Positions 20,523 through 29,324 of a stretch of 64,000 nt of DNA are shown here, piece by piece; the stretch's first letter is position 1, and every line of letters starts with the position of its first letter. The notes beneath the pieces are model-generated. The model had not been told where the DNA came from and did no database searches. It saw only the letters and a list, made by a program, of their open reading frames with translations. Location: assembly GCA_016715425.1 (NCBI GenBank), contig JADKAC010000008.1, positions 495,981 to 559,980 on the forward strand, read 5' to 3'. The position numbers and the translations under genes are program-made. This stretch comes from Bacteroidota bacterium (lineage in GTDB: Bacteria; Bacteroidota; Bacteroidia; Chitinophagales; BACL12).

Positions 20523-21432
20523 TTCTGAATTTTACCAAATCCACAAATTCTCCCACACGCTTTTGAATTTGTCGTTGCTGTATTTCCAACAGTCTTTGTG
20601 GACCAAATTTTTCTACACAAAAAGATGCCATCGCAGAACCATAAATAATTGCACGTTTCATATTGGTGAATGAGAGATTTTTTGTTTTAGCTAAGTATCC
20701 CATAAATCCTCCGGCAAAAACATCACCGGCACCGGTGGGATCAAATACATCTTCCATTGGCAAGGCAGGTGCAAAGAATATTTCATTTCCAGAAAATAAT
20801 AAAGCTCCATGTTCTCCTTTTTTGATTACTAAAAATCGTGGACCCATTTTTAATATTTTACGAGCGGCTTTTGCAATTGAATATTCACCGGAAAGAGCAC
20901 GAGCTTCTTCATCATTTATTATAAGCATGTCGGCAAGCTTTATTGCTTTCTTCAAATCCTTTTGAGTGTTTTCCATCCAAAAATTCATGGTATCCATTGC
21001 AATTAATTTGGGTTGGTTTTTTCAATTGCTTGATAATACTTATTTGAATAGCCGGGTCAATATTTCCAAGCATTACAAAATCACTATTACTATATGCTTT
21101 AGATAATTTGGGATTAAATTCCGTCAACACATTCAGATCTGTAGCAAGTGTATCTCTGGAATTCATATCCATATGATATTTGCCTGACCAGAAAAATGAT
21201 TTTTTCCGGCTTTAATTTCTACTCCTTCAGTATTCACTCCTCGCTTACGCAAATTTTTAAACATAATCTCAGGGAAATCATCTCCAACTATAGATACCAG
21301 ATTTACAGGTTCATGGAAAAAAGAACTTGACAGGCTGATATATAAACCTGATCCACCAACCACTTTGTCAGTCTTCCCGAATGGGGTTTCTATTGCATCA
21401 AATGCTACTGTTCCAGCTACTAATAAACTCAT
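20515..21432 (-). CDS. PfkB-family carbohydrate/nucleoside kinase, split by two apparent frameshifts
   Basis: Three overlapping minus-strand pieces together make a normal ~305-residue ribokinase-family protein. The N-terminal part has GTVAFDAIETPFGKTDKVVGG, the middle DMNSRDTLATDLNVL, and the C-terminal part MDTMNFWMEN and the catalytic DPTGAGDVFAGGFMGYL (Asp of GAGD as base). Near 21187-21197, adding one base to a T run restores HFFWSGKYHMDMNS. Near 21010-21016, removing one C restores KKPTKLIAMDTMNFW. The enzyme would phosphorylate a sugar or nucleoside in the cytoplasm. Both lesions lie in homopolymers, so sequence error is more likely than gene loss. Confidence 0.85.
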
Positions 21433-21455
21433 TATAATAAAATTTTGTGCAAATA

Positions 21456-21486
21456 TTGGAAATTATAACCGCTCCAAGTACCTTTG
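21456..21486 (+). promoter_or_regulatory. Bacteroidota-type promoter for tRNA-Asn
   Basis: TACCTTTG at 21479-21486 is an exact match to the TAnnTTTG -7 element of Bacteroidota sigma factors, with TTG at 21456-21458 and a 20-base spacer as a -33 element. The predicted start of transcription lies ~15-20 bases before the tRNA. The same region must hold the divergent promoter of the PfkB gene. Confidence 0.6.
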
Positions 21487-21509
21487 CAATCCAATTTTTA
21501 AGTAATCAT

Positions 21510-21583
21510 TCCTCGATAGCTCAGTTGGTTAGAGCATTTGACTGTTAATCAAAGGGTCCCTGGTTCAAGTCCAGGTCGGGGAG
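21510..21583 (+). tRNA. tRNA-Asn (GTT)
   Basis: Full cloverleaf: acceptor TCCTCGA/TCGGGGA (one T-G pair), D arm GCTC...GAGC, anticodon arm TTTGA-CTGTTAA-TCAAA with anticodon GTT, variable loop GGGTC, T arm CCTGG-TTCAAGT-CCAGG, discriminator G. CCA is not encoded. It is the only intact tRNA in the window and the source of the partial tRNA copies found in the following array. Confidence 0.97.
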
Positions 21584-21586
21584 CAA

Positions 21587-21618
21587 AACCATCCATCAAA
21601 ACAATGGGTGGTTTTTTT
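21587..21618 (+). terminator. tRNA-Asn terminator hairpin, repeated in every array unit
   Basis: AACCATCCAT (21587-21596) pairs with ATGGGTGGTT (21604-21613; one G-T), loop CAAAACA, then a run of seven T ending at 21618. The next base starts the ATG of the GIY-YIG gene. The same hairpin recurs at about 21956, 22335, 22714 and 23093. The right arm itself contains an in-frame ATG (reads MGGFF) before the preferred start. Confidence 0.85.
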
Positions 21619-21923
21619 ATGGCAGAATACGTTTACATATTACAATCAGAAAAACTGGCGGTTATTATATTGGCCAAACGGATGATATAGAAAAGCGATT
21701 AATGCAGCATAATTCTATTGATAATGTTGAATACACAAAACGAGATCAGCCATGGGCACTCATTAAAACCTTTCAATGTGATTGCAGATTGCAAGCCCGA
21801 ACAATTGAGCGCCATATAAAAAACATGAAGAACAGAAAATATATTCAAGACATAATAAAGCATTCAGAGATATTTGAGAAGCTGAAAATAAAGTATCCCT
21901 GCATTTGTAAACCCCAAAAATAA
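21619..21923 (+). CDS. GIY-YIG nuclease family protein, array copy 1 (frameshifted)
   Basis: It starts at the ATG directly after the terminator T run (MAEYVYILQSEK). One A is missing from the run that other copies have as six A (CAGAAAAAACTGG), so the frame is lost after residue 12; the rest is readable from 21702. Its 3' end differs from the other units: the tRNA-derived TTTGACTGTTAATC is replaced by TTTGTAAACCCC, giving the longer ending KYPCICKPQK. The remaining sequence is nearly identical to copy 3. Broken as shown, although the missing A may be a sequencing error. Confidence 0.8.
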
Positions 21924-21987
21924 TCGGGGTGGTTCAAGTCCAGGTCGGGGAGCAAAACCATCCATCAAAACAATGGGTGGTTTTTTT

Positions 21988-22278
21988 ATGGCAGAATACG
22001 TTTACATATTACAATCAGAAAAAACTGGCGGTTATTATATTGGCCAAACGGATGATATAGAAAAGCGATTAATGCAGCATAATTCTATTGATAATGTTGA
22101 ATACACAAAACGAGATCAGCCATGGGCACTCATTAAAACCTTTCAATGTGCTTGCAGATTGCAAGCCCGAAGAATTGAGCGCCATATAAAAAACATGAAG
22201 AACAGAAAATATATTGAAGACATACTAAAGCATTCAGAGATATTTGAGAAGCTGAAAATAAAGTATCCCTGCATTTGA
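21988..22278 (+). CDS. GIY-YIG nuclease family protein, array copy 2
   Basis: 96 residues from ATG 21988 (an alternative ATG 15 bases earlier lies in the terminator stem). It is a single-domain GIY-YIG (UPF0213/YhbQ-like) nuclease: VYI at residues 5-7, YYIG at 16-19, the expected catalytic Arg27 and Glu64 in RRIERHIKN. Such proteins are single-strand or structure-specific DNA nickases by homology; no DNA-binding domain is attached. The stop codon TGA is inside the tRNA-like GCATTTGACTG. Copy 2 shares its variants with copy 4. Confidence 0.9.
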   Translation: MAEYVYILQSEKTGGYYIGQTDDIEKRLMQHNSIDNVEYTKRDQPWALIKTFQCACRLQARRIERHIKNMKNRKYIEDILKHSEIFEKLKIKYPCI

Positions 22279-22331
22279 CTGTTAATCAAACCCCGATAAT
22301 TATCGGGGTGGTTCAAGTCCAGGTCGGGGAG
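22271..22331 (+). other. Truncated tRNA-Asn copy between array units
   Basis: GCATTTGACTGTTAATCAAA repeats the anticodon arm of tRNA-Asn. The GGGTCCC of the parent is replaced by the perfect palindrome CCCCGATAATTATCGGGG (22291-22308), and the T arm and acceptor 3' strand follow unchanged. The D arm and 5' acceptor strand are absent and the T stem can no longer pair fully, so this cannot be a tRNA. Identical remnants are at 22650-22710 and 23029-23089. Confidence 0.92.
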
Positions 22332-22366
22332 CAAAACCATCCATCAAAACAATGGGTGGTTTTTTT

Positions 22367-22657
22367 ATGGCAGAATACGTTTACATATTACAATCAGAAA
22401 AAACTGGCGGTTATTATATTGGCCAAACGGATGATATAGAAAAGCGATTAATGCAGCATAATTCTATTGATAATGTTGAATACACAAAACGAGATCAGCC
22501 ATGGGCACTCATTAAAACCTTTCAATGTGATTGCAGATTGCAAGCCCGAACAATTGAGCGCCATATAAAAAACATGAAGAACAGAAAATATATTCAAGAC
22601 ATAATAAAGCATTCAGAGATATTTGAGAAGCTGAAAATAAAGTATCCCTGCATTTGA
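22367..22657 (+). CDS. GIY-YIG nuclease family protein, array copy 3
   Basis: 96 residues, intact, same architecture as copy 2. It carries the type-A variants (Asp55 where copy 2 has Ala; RTIERHIKN where copy 2 has RRIERHIKN; YIQDIIKH where copy 2 has YIEDILKH). VYI, YYIG, Arg27 and Glu64 are all present, so it should be catalytically competent by family criteria. There is no ribosome-binding site: the ATG follows the T run of the terminator directly. Confidence 0.9.
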   Translation: MAEYVYILQSEKTGGYYIGQTDDIEKRLMQHNSIDNVEYTKRDQPWALIKTFQCDCRLQARTIERHIKNMKNRKYIQDIIKHSEIFEKLKIKYPCI

Positions 22658-22745
22658 CTGTTAATCAAACCCCGATAATTATCGGGGTGGTTCAAGTCCA
22701 GGTCGGGGAGCAAAACCATCCATCAAAACAATGGGTGGTTTTTTT

Positions 22746-23036
22746 ATGGCAGAATACGTTTACATATTACAATCAAAAAAAACTGGCGGTTATTATATTG
22801 GCCAAACGGATGATATAGAAAAGCGATTAATGCAGCATAATTCTATTGATAATGTTGAATACACAAAACGAGATCAGCCATGGGCACTCATTAAAACCTT
22901 TCAATGTGCTTGCAGATTGCAAGCCCGAAGAATTGAGCGCCATATAAAAAACATGAAGAACAGAAAATATATTGAAGACATACTAAAGCATTCAGAGATA
23001 TTTGAGAAGCTGAAAATAAAGTATCCCTGCATTTGA
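22746..23036 (+). CDS. GIY-YIG nuclease family protein, array copy 4
   Basis: 96 residues, intact. It matches copy 2 except for Glu11 to Lys (CAATCAAAA in place of CAATCAGAA). Same motif set (VYI, YYIG, Arg27, Glu64) and the same tRNA-derived stop codon. That all intact copies keep the active-site residues suggests recent amplification or selection for the protein. Confidence 0.9.
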   Translation: MAEYVYILQSKKTGGYYIGQTDDIEKRLMQHNSIDNVEYTKRDQPWALIKTFQCACRLQARRIERHIKNMKNRKYIEDILKHSEIFEKLKIKYPCI

Positions 23037-23124
23037 CTGTTAATCAAACCCCGATAATTATCGGGGTGGTTCAAGTCCAGGTCGGGGAGCAAAACCATCC
23101 ATCAAAACAATGGGTGGTTTTTTT

Positions 23125-23319
23125 ATGGCAGAATACGTTTACATATTACAATCAGAAAAAACTGGCGGTTATTATATTGGCCAAACGGATGATATAGAAA
23201 AGCGATTAATGCAGCATAATTCTATTGATAATGTTGAATACACAAAACGAGATCAGCCATGGGCACTCATTAAAACCTTTCAATGTGATTGCAGATTGCA
23301 AGCCCGAAGAATATTTTAG
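23125..23319 (+). pseudogene. GIY-YIG nuclease array copy 5, 3'-truncated
   Basis: Identical to the other copies up to ...CRLQARRI, then it switches to unrelated sequence (Phe and stop at 23317-23319) just before the catalytic Glu64. It is therefore a truncated, presumably inactive copy. It combines a type-A variant (GATTGCAG) with a type-B variant (AGAAT), so it looks like a recombinant. The array boundary here abuts the 3' end of the convergent BrkB gene. Confidence 0.85.
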
Positions 23320-23340
23320 ATATTGCAGGCAAATAGTTTA

Positions 23341-24246
23341 TTATTTCTTAGCCCTATCGCCCTTTACTTTCACAGCATATTTATTTGGTTGTATAAATCC
23401 AACTCGCCTTTCTGCATCTGCATGTGTAAATTCAGCACCATAAAATACAATCATTGATGAATAAGAAACCCAAAGAAGAATAAGAATTATTGAACCAGCC
23501 GGACCATATCCACCACCGGGATCTGCTTTGCCAAAATAGAGTGATAATCCATATTTCCCCAGCTCAAATAGAATTGCAGTAACAAGAGATCCCAACCATA
23601 CTTGATTCCATTGAATTTTTGCATCCGGAAAAAATTTAAACATCAATGCAAATAAAAATGTAAGAATGCCTATGGATATAATAATATTAAGAATTTGTAT
23701 AAGTATAATTAATGAATCCGGAAAATTGCCTGTAACCCATTTCCCTAGTGAAGCAAGTACTGCCGAAATAACCAATGATGCAATAAGTATAAATGCAATA
23801 GAAAGAATAAGTCCAAACGAAAATAAACGCACACGCAACATTGTTAGAATTCCAGATTTGGATTTATCTGCTTTTACTTCCCAAATTGTATTTAATATTT
23901 TCTGGAATTGAGCAAATACACCTGTGGCACCAACTAAAATTGTGATAATACCAAGAATACTGGCAATAACAGATTTTTTAGTTTCACTTGCTGTCGAAAT
24001 TATTTGCTGAATTTGTTGTGACGTTTCATCACCCATCGTGGATTTTATTTGGGAATTAAGATGTTCACTCACGGCTTCATTGCCGAAAAAATATCCTGCA
24101 ACTGTAATTATTACCACAAGCAATCCGGGTAAAGAAAATATAGAGTAATATGCAATCACCGCACTTTCTTTAAATGGTTCTTTTGCCCACCAGTTTTTAA
24201 AAGCAGTTTTGGACAATAGTGCAAAGTTTTTAATTTTTGATTTCAT
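23341..24246 (-). CDS. YihY/BrkB family inner-membrane protein
   Basis: 301 residues with about six hydrophobic segments. The family pattern is clear: N-terminal AFKNWWAKEPFKESAVIAYYSIFSLPGLLVVII, then GATGVFAQFQKILNTIWEVK, the PDAKIQWNQVWLGSLVTAILFELGKYGLSLYF stretch and YGPAGSIILILLWVSYSSMIVFYGAEFTHA. Once called ribonuclease BN, the family is now regarded as integral membrane proteins of uncertain transport function. ATG start; intact. It is convergent with the GIY-YIG array. Confidence 0.93.
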   Translation of the reverse strand: MKSKIKNFALLSKTAFKNWWAKEPFKESAVIAYYSIFSLPGLLVVIITVAGYFFGNEAVSEHLNSQIKSTMGDETSQQIQQIISTASETKKSVIASILGIITILVGATGVFAQFQKILNTIWEVKADKSKSGILTMLRVRLFSFGLILSIAFILIASLVISAVLASLGKWVTGNFPDSLIILIQILNIIISIGILTFLFALMFKFFPDAKIQWNQVWLGSLVTAILFELGKYGLSLYFGKADPGGGYGPAGSIILILLWVSYSSMIVFYGAEFTHADAERRVGFIQPNKYAVKVKGDRAKK

Positions 24247-24510
24247 ATTTTTTTGTAAATATTCATGTTATTGTCTTCTTGATTTTATACTATATCTAAT
24301 TATTAAATTCCGTTTTTTAATTATTGAATTTTTACAATTCAAATTTTGCTTTTTTAAATTATATGCATTGAGGAATTTTTGAGCTAAAACAATTGTAGAG
24401 TGATTTTGTTTTTTCCCTGTAAAATCTAACATCGAATTTATTGATACTTATTTAAAATAATTAGAACGTTTACTTTTTATAAATTCATTTTACTACTCTA
24501 TCATATAAAT
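24247..24510. other. AT-rich intergenic region, nothing recognised
   Basis: About 260 bases upstream of the BrkB gene (minus strand) and downstream of the next minus-strand gene. Mostly A/T with no ORF, no RNA-like structure and none of the dispersed spacer words. It presumably contains the BrkB promoter. Confidence 0.5.
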
Positions 24511-24541
24511 AAAAAAAGCAGGATTTTCATCCTGCTTTTTT
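24511..24541 (-). terminator. Rho-independent terminator for the secreted-protein gene
   Basis: On the minus strand GCAGGAT pairs with ATCCTGC (24518-24524 with 24529-24535, loop of four), followed by seven T; the plus strand also ends in six T, so it could work both ways. It lies 17 bases beyond the stop of the minus-strand gene at 24558. Confidence 0.88.
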
Positions 24542-24557
24542 CAAAAACGTTTTAAAG

Positions 24558-25332
24558 TTATTTAATCAACTTAGTAGTAATTGTTTCTTCACCATTGCGC
24601 ATCACAGCAATGTACATTCCGCTCATAGCATTTTCGCCTCTAGCAGTTTTACCATTCCATATCATCATGTTTGTTCCGCTATTGCTGTTTAAAGAAGCAA
24701 CTTGCTGACCTGCATGATTGTAAATAGTGATTTCTGAATTACCTTCTGACATTAATTCACTTGAGAAAACAAAGCCATCACCCATTGGATTAACTACCAA
24801 TTGGTTTCGCTTAATAATTCTTCTAAGCTGCGAGTCTCAGTTAATACTAAACTATTTAAATCAAATGCTTTTGGAGTGAAACCAATATTTGCAATTGTAT
24901 TTTCATCAGCACCTGATGCCAATCTTAAAGCACCACAATGTCCGGTAGCATAAGTAACGGGATAATAAAAAGGACCTGAAAAATTTCACCTCCACAGTTT
25001 TGTTGGTAATACCATTCCATGTATCCGGAATATCCAGTAGTAGCATTAAATTCAAGTTCATCTACATTAACAGTACAACCATCAGGAAATGGATTAGACC
25101 AAAGCATATAGAATACTCCTGCGTGCATATCAAAATAACCGGAAACAGGCCAATTAGTACCAGTACCTAGGTCAATTTCTCCGGAAATTTCATAATACTT
25201 TGGACTCATATAAGTAGCTGTTACTTGATAAGTGAATCCACTGGCATCAGTAAAGCAAATAGTCATCCCTTGTGAATTTGTGTAAAAGAATAACCCCAGG
25301 GCGAGTGTCATTAATTTTAATGTTGTCTTCAT
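24558..25332 (-). CDS. Secreted protein with T9SS type A sorting domain, split by two apparent frameshifts
   Basis: The N-terminal piece (24925-25332) has a signal peptide (MKTTLKLMTLALGLFFYTNSQG) and a beta-rich domain. The C-terminal piece (24558-24800) is a T9SS sorting domain (VNPMGDGFVFSSE, ITIYNHAGQQVASL, GMYIAVMRNG). One extra T in GAAATTTTTCAGG restores GEIFSGPFYYPVTYATGHCG, and one extra A in GCGAAACC restores SENQLVVNPMGDG, giving a single protein of ~258 residues. Exported through the T9SS by inference; the N-terminal domain is not recognised. Both lesions are homopolymer undercalls, so the gene is probably whole. Confidence 0.8.
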
Positions 25333-25445
25333 AATTATTTTATTTTACTTCCTCCGACATTGAAGGAATTGAAAGCAAGATATGCTTAATAATCATATAA
25401 AAAAAATATTCACATTACTTTTAAGAGATAATCGTGTAAATAATT

Positions 25446-26137
25446 ATGATAATTCTGTTTGAAGATTACTATTTATTGGTTTGCAATAAACCACCAGGAT
25501 TGAGTACTGAAATACAAAATCATAATTATCCAAGTATTGAACAACTATGCTTGCAATACTTACAAGAGAAATTTCCCAGGAGAAAAAATTATTATTTACG
25601 TCCGGTTCATCGCTTGGACAGAGCAGCAAGTGGAGTGGTAATTTTTGCTAAAACTTACACTGCTTTGCAAAATGTGAATACACAAATTCTAAATAGAAAA
25701 ATCACTAAAAAATATATTGCAATTGTAGAAGGAATATTAAATAAAAAAGAAGACATATTAAAACATTGGTTATTGAAAGATAATTTGCAGAAAAAAGTAT
25801 TGTAGTAAATCCGCAAACAAAAAATTCGAAAGAATCCATTTTGCATTATGAAGTAATTCACGAAAATGAAAACACCTCTGTTGTAATTATTAAATTAGAA
25901 ACAGGAAGATATCATCAGATACGATGTCAGTTTTCAGAAATAAAAAATCCGGTAGTAAATGATTCTTTATATGGAGGAAATAAAATTTCCAATGAATCCT
26001 CTATTGCATTACATGCTTTGTCTTATTCTATTCATCATCCGGTTTCAAATCAATTATTAATATTTACAGCGGGATTACCCGATAATGATATTTGGCGAGA
26101 AATAAATCAAGAGCATATTATTGACGAATTATTTTAA
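25446..26137 (+). CDS. RluA-family pseudouridine synthase, split by one apparent frameshift
   Basis: The N-terminal half has YYLLVCNKPPGLSTE and RPVHRLDRAASGVVIFAK, the RluA motif HRLDR with the catalytic Asp. The C-terminal half has LETGRYHQIRCQFSEI (the conserved RxHQIR region) and LYGG. The frame breaks at CAGAAAAAAGTATTG; adding one A gives LQKKSIVVNPQTKNSKESIL and joins both halves into ~231 residues. It would isomerise specific uridines in rRNA or tRNA. Target not determinable. ATG start at 25446. Confidence 0.88.
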
Positions 26138-26169
26138 AATTGTAACTTCGATTAATATAATATCTAAAG

Positions 26170-29100
26170 TTGAAGAGAGTTTTCTTACCAATTATCATTT
26201 CGCTAATTTTTTCTCGCTTAGGTGCGCAATCAATTGTGATAAGTGAGGATACATTAATATGTTCAGGCACACCTGCTAATTTGTATGTAGTTTCTGCAAA
26301 AACAGTGGGAACAGAAGATTATCTATTAGAATATTTGGATTATGCACCTGAAGATTATACCGGTACTAATGTTGGCTTATCTGACGATTCTTACGGCGGC
26401 CCTTATAGTATAGGCTTTACATTTTGTTTTATGGGTAATTCATATACGCATTTTTATATTGGCTCAAATGGATGGGTAAGTTTTGGTGGTGCGGGTGCTC
26501 TGGCTACAACATATACCTCTGCTTCTATTCCTAGCACCGGAGGATCAGTTCCAAAAAACTGTATCATGGGTCCCTGGCAGGATTGGCATCCGGGTATTGC
26601 CGGTGGCCCATATATTAAATATCATACAATTGGAGCTGCTCCTAATCGAAAATTAGTTGTTAGCTGGAATAATGTTCCCATGTATTCTTGTACTACAACC
26701 TATGGAAAATTTCAAATTGTGTTAAACGAAACTTCTAACATAATTGATAATCATATTACCAATAAAGAGTATTGTGCTTGGGCAGATGGAACAGCCACTC
26801 AAGGTCTCCATAATCTTGCTGGAACTTTTGCCTATGTTTTCCGGGCAGAAACTCTTCAGTTTGGGAAGCTACGGATGAATCCAGCAGATATTTACCAATT
26901 GATACCATATATGATCCGGAAGTTACATGGACAACCTTGGCAGGAACTCTAATTGGCACAGGTGATAATATTACAGTGAATCCAATAATAACTACCTCCT
27001 ATGTCGCCTCTATTAATGTTTGTGGTGGATTAAATTTATTAGATACAATGGTGGTGAATGTAATGGAGAACAATGCAGATTTTTCTTTTTCGACTACGGA
27101 TTTCTGCCCTGATGGTTCTATATCTCCATCTTTTATAGAAACTCCCGGTGGTATATTTACTATTGAGCCAACAACTATTCCTATTAATTCAGCAACAGGA
27201 GAATTGGATATTGAAGATGCTGCTTCAGGTTCTTATTATATAGCATATACAACCCCTGCCGACCCCTGTTCTTTTACACATGGGGAATCAATAAACATTG
27301 TTGCTTATCCTGATGCAACAATTGCTTATGCGGACACAGTTGTTTGTGCTTTTGGTTCTGTACTGCCAACATTGATAACTACTATAGGCGGAACATTCAG
27401 TATTTCTCCAACCGGTAGTGCAACCATTAATTCTAGTACTGGTAGCGTAGGTTTGAGTACGGCTATTATTGGTACAACTTATACGGTTTCATACACCACT
27501 TCCGGGCTTTGTCAATCAACATCCACTTTTTCTTTTTCGATAAGACCATTTGATGATGCAACATTTGAGTATGACGATGATTCTTATTGTCCTTACGGAA
27601 CTGCAATACCTGTGAGTATCGCTTTAGATGGAGGCACATTTACTTCAACACCTGCAACTCTTGATATTGATGCGGTTACAGGAGAAATTGATTTATCATT
27701 AGGCACTTCAGGAACCACGTACTTTATTACCTATACCACCGACGGCGGTTCATGCAGTAATTCAGAAACAGTAACAGTTCTTATTGATCCGTTGGATGTA
27801 GCTACTTTCGGTTATGGCGCTACTTCTTTTTGTGCAGGCGGTACTGTGAATCCAACTTTTATTACTACTTCCGGGGGTGATTTTTCTGTTTCACCTGCTA
27901 CCTTATCAGTGAATTCATCCACAGGTGCTATTGATTTGACAACAGGAACTGTAGGTGCTTTTTATAATATTACCTACACCACTCCCGATGGCCCTTGTCA
28001 AAACAGTTCCACTATTACAATTTCTATTAATGCAAATGATGATTCCACTTTTGCATATCTGGATTATATTTATTGCGCCGTTGGTTCAGCTATGCCTTCA
28101 AGCATTACAACTTCCGGTGGTGCATTTAGTATTTCACCTTCGGGTTTGTCCATCAATAGCACAACAGGCGCATTGACATTAGGAGGCTCAACTCCTGGAA
28201 CTTACACGGTTACTTATACAACACCTTCAGGATTTTGCAGCAGTTCCTCCTCACATACCATTACTATAGATCAATTTATTGATGCCTACTTTTATTACGA
28301 CAGTGCCGCATATTGTAATTATGGAAATATAACTCCTTACATCATGAATCCCGGAGGAAATTTTGTTGCTAGTACAGGCATAAGTATTAATGCAACTAGT
28401 GGCACAATCAATTTACTTGCATCCACTCCCGGTGGACCGTATTCTGTTTTTTATAATTCACCCGGATGTACAGAGCAGGATACTTTCTTAATTACCGTTT
28501 ATCCTGATCCGGTATTGACATTAAGTTTTGATGATATTATTTGTATTGAAGGAGAGCCTGTTTTATTATTGGGGACTCCAACAGGCGGTGTATTTTCAGG
28601 CAGTGGAGTTTCGGGCAATTATTTTAATCCCGAAGATATTTCTGAACAAGGCACTTATGTAATTCACTATTTCTATACTGATGCAAATGGCTGTGTCAAC
28701 GATATAACAGACATAATTCAAGTGGTGAAAAATTCTGTATTTGCAGGCGATGATATTACCATTATAGAAAATAATATTATCCAATTGAATGCGGAGGGAG
28801 GAGTTATTTTTGAATGGAAACCTCCTTATGGATTGAGTTGCACCGGTTGCCAAAACCCGGCAGCACAACCCTATATTACCACTGAATATACTGTTACTTC
28901 TTATGATGAATATGGTTGTGTTGCAACGGATATTATTAATGTAACAGTATTGTTGTTTGATGACTTGTCCGTATTTGTACCAAATGCATTTACTCCTAAT
29001 AATGATGGTCTAAATGATTACCTATTTGCCTACGGATCTGATATTGCAGAAATTGAAAGTTTTTCAGTGTATGATCGTTGGGGTAGTTTAGTTTATCAAG

Positions 29101-29255
29101 CAACAAATCTTTCTCCAGATGCTGTAAATATGGGTTGGGATGGAACCATCAATGGCTCTGCTGCACAAGCCGGTGTATATGCATTTATTATAGAAGTGAG
29201 ATTCACTTTTGGTGGCTCTAAAGTGGTGAAAGGAAATAGCACAATACTCAGGTAA
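26170..29255 (+). CDS. Large T9SS type B (gliding-motility-associated C-terminal domain) protein, one apparent frameshift
   Basis: TTG start followed by a signal peptide (MKRVFLPIIISLIFSRLGAQ). The N-terminal region has YSIGFTFCFMGNSYTHFYIG, typical of secreted Bacteroidota adhesin-like proteins. At about 26836-26840 one T is missing; adding it gives VFPGRNSSVWEATDESSR and joins the two ORFs into about 1028 residues. Six degenerate repeats of ~81 residues follow (each with an F/Y-C-x-x-G start, a GG-x-F-x-x-x-P core, an S-x-TG turn and a Y-T-T-x strand). The C-terminus (VFVPNAFTPNNDGLNDYLF ... YDRWGSLVYQ ... GWDGT) is a type B sorting domain (TIGR04131). Confidence 0.88.
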
Positions 29256-29324
29256 TTTTTAATCTGAAATTTTCTTCCTTGTTTTTTTAACTTCGCAACA
29301 CTTCAACTTATCGAATCCAGAGAT

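Larger units (their letters stand above)
21561..23313 (+). repeat. Tandem array: tRNA-Asn 3' half, terminator, GIY-YIG gene, repeated five times
   Basis: Units begin at TGGTTCAAGTCCAGGTCGGG (the T arm and acceptor end of tRNA-Asn) at 21561, 21930, 22309, 22688 and 23067; spacing is 369, then exactly 379 three times. Each unit holds tRNA 3' end, a hairpin terminator and a small GIY-YIG ORF; units 2-4 end in the tRNA anticodon arm and the palindrome CCCCGATAATTATCGGGG, while unit 1 has a diverged end. Units 1 and 3 share variants (GATTGCAG, ACAATTGAG, ATTCAAGACATAATA); units 2 and 4 share others (GCTTGCAG, AGAATTGAG, ATTGAAGACATACTA). Unit 5 is a hybrid and stops at about 23313. Confidence 0.95.

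Noticed and set aside
20515..21432. Programmed frameshifting in the PfkB gene (and in other split genes)
   Set aside because: There is no slippery heptamer with downstream structure; breaks vary in direction, are in plain A/T/C runs and hit many unrelated genes.
21510..23319. Group I intron or rRNA intervening sequence with homing endonuclease
   Set aside because: The first tRNA is complete and unspliced; units lack any intron core; duplicated tRNA parts are truncated copies outside the gene.
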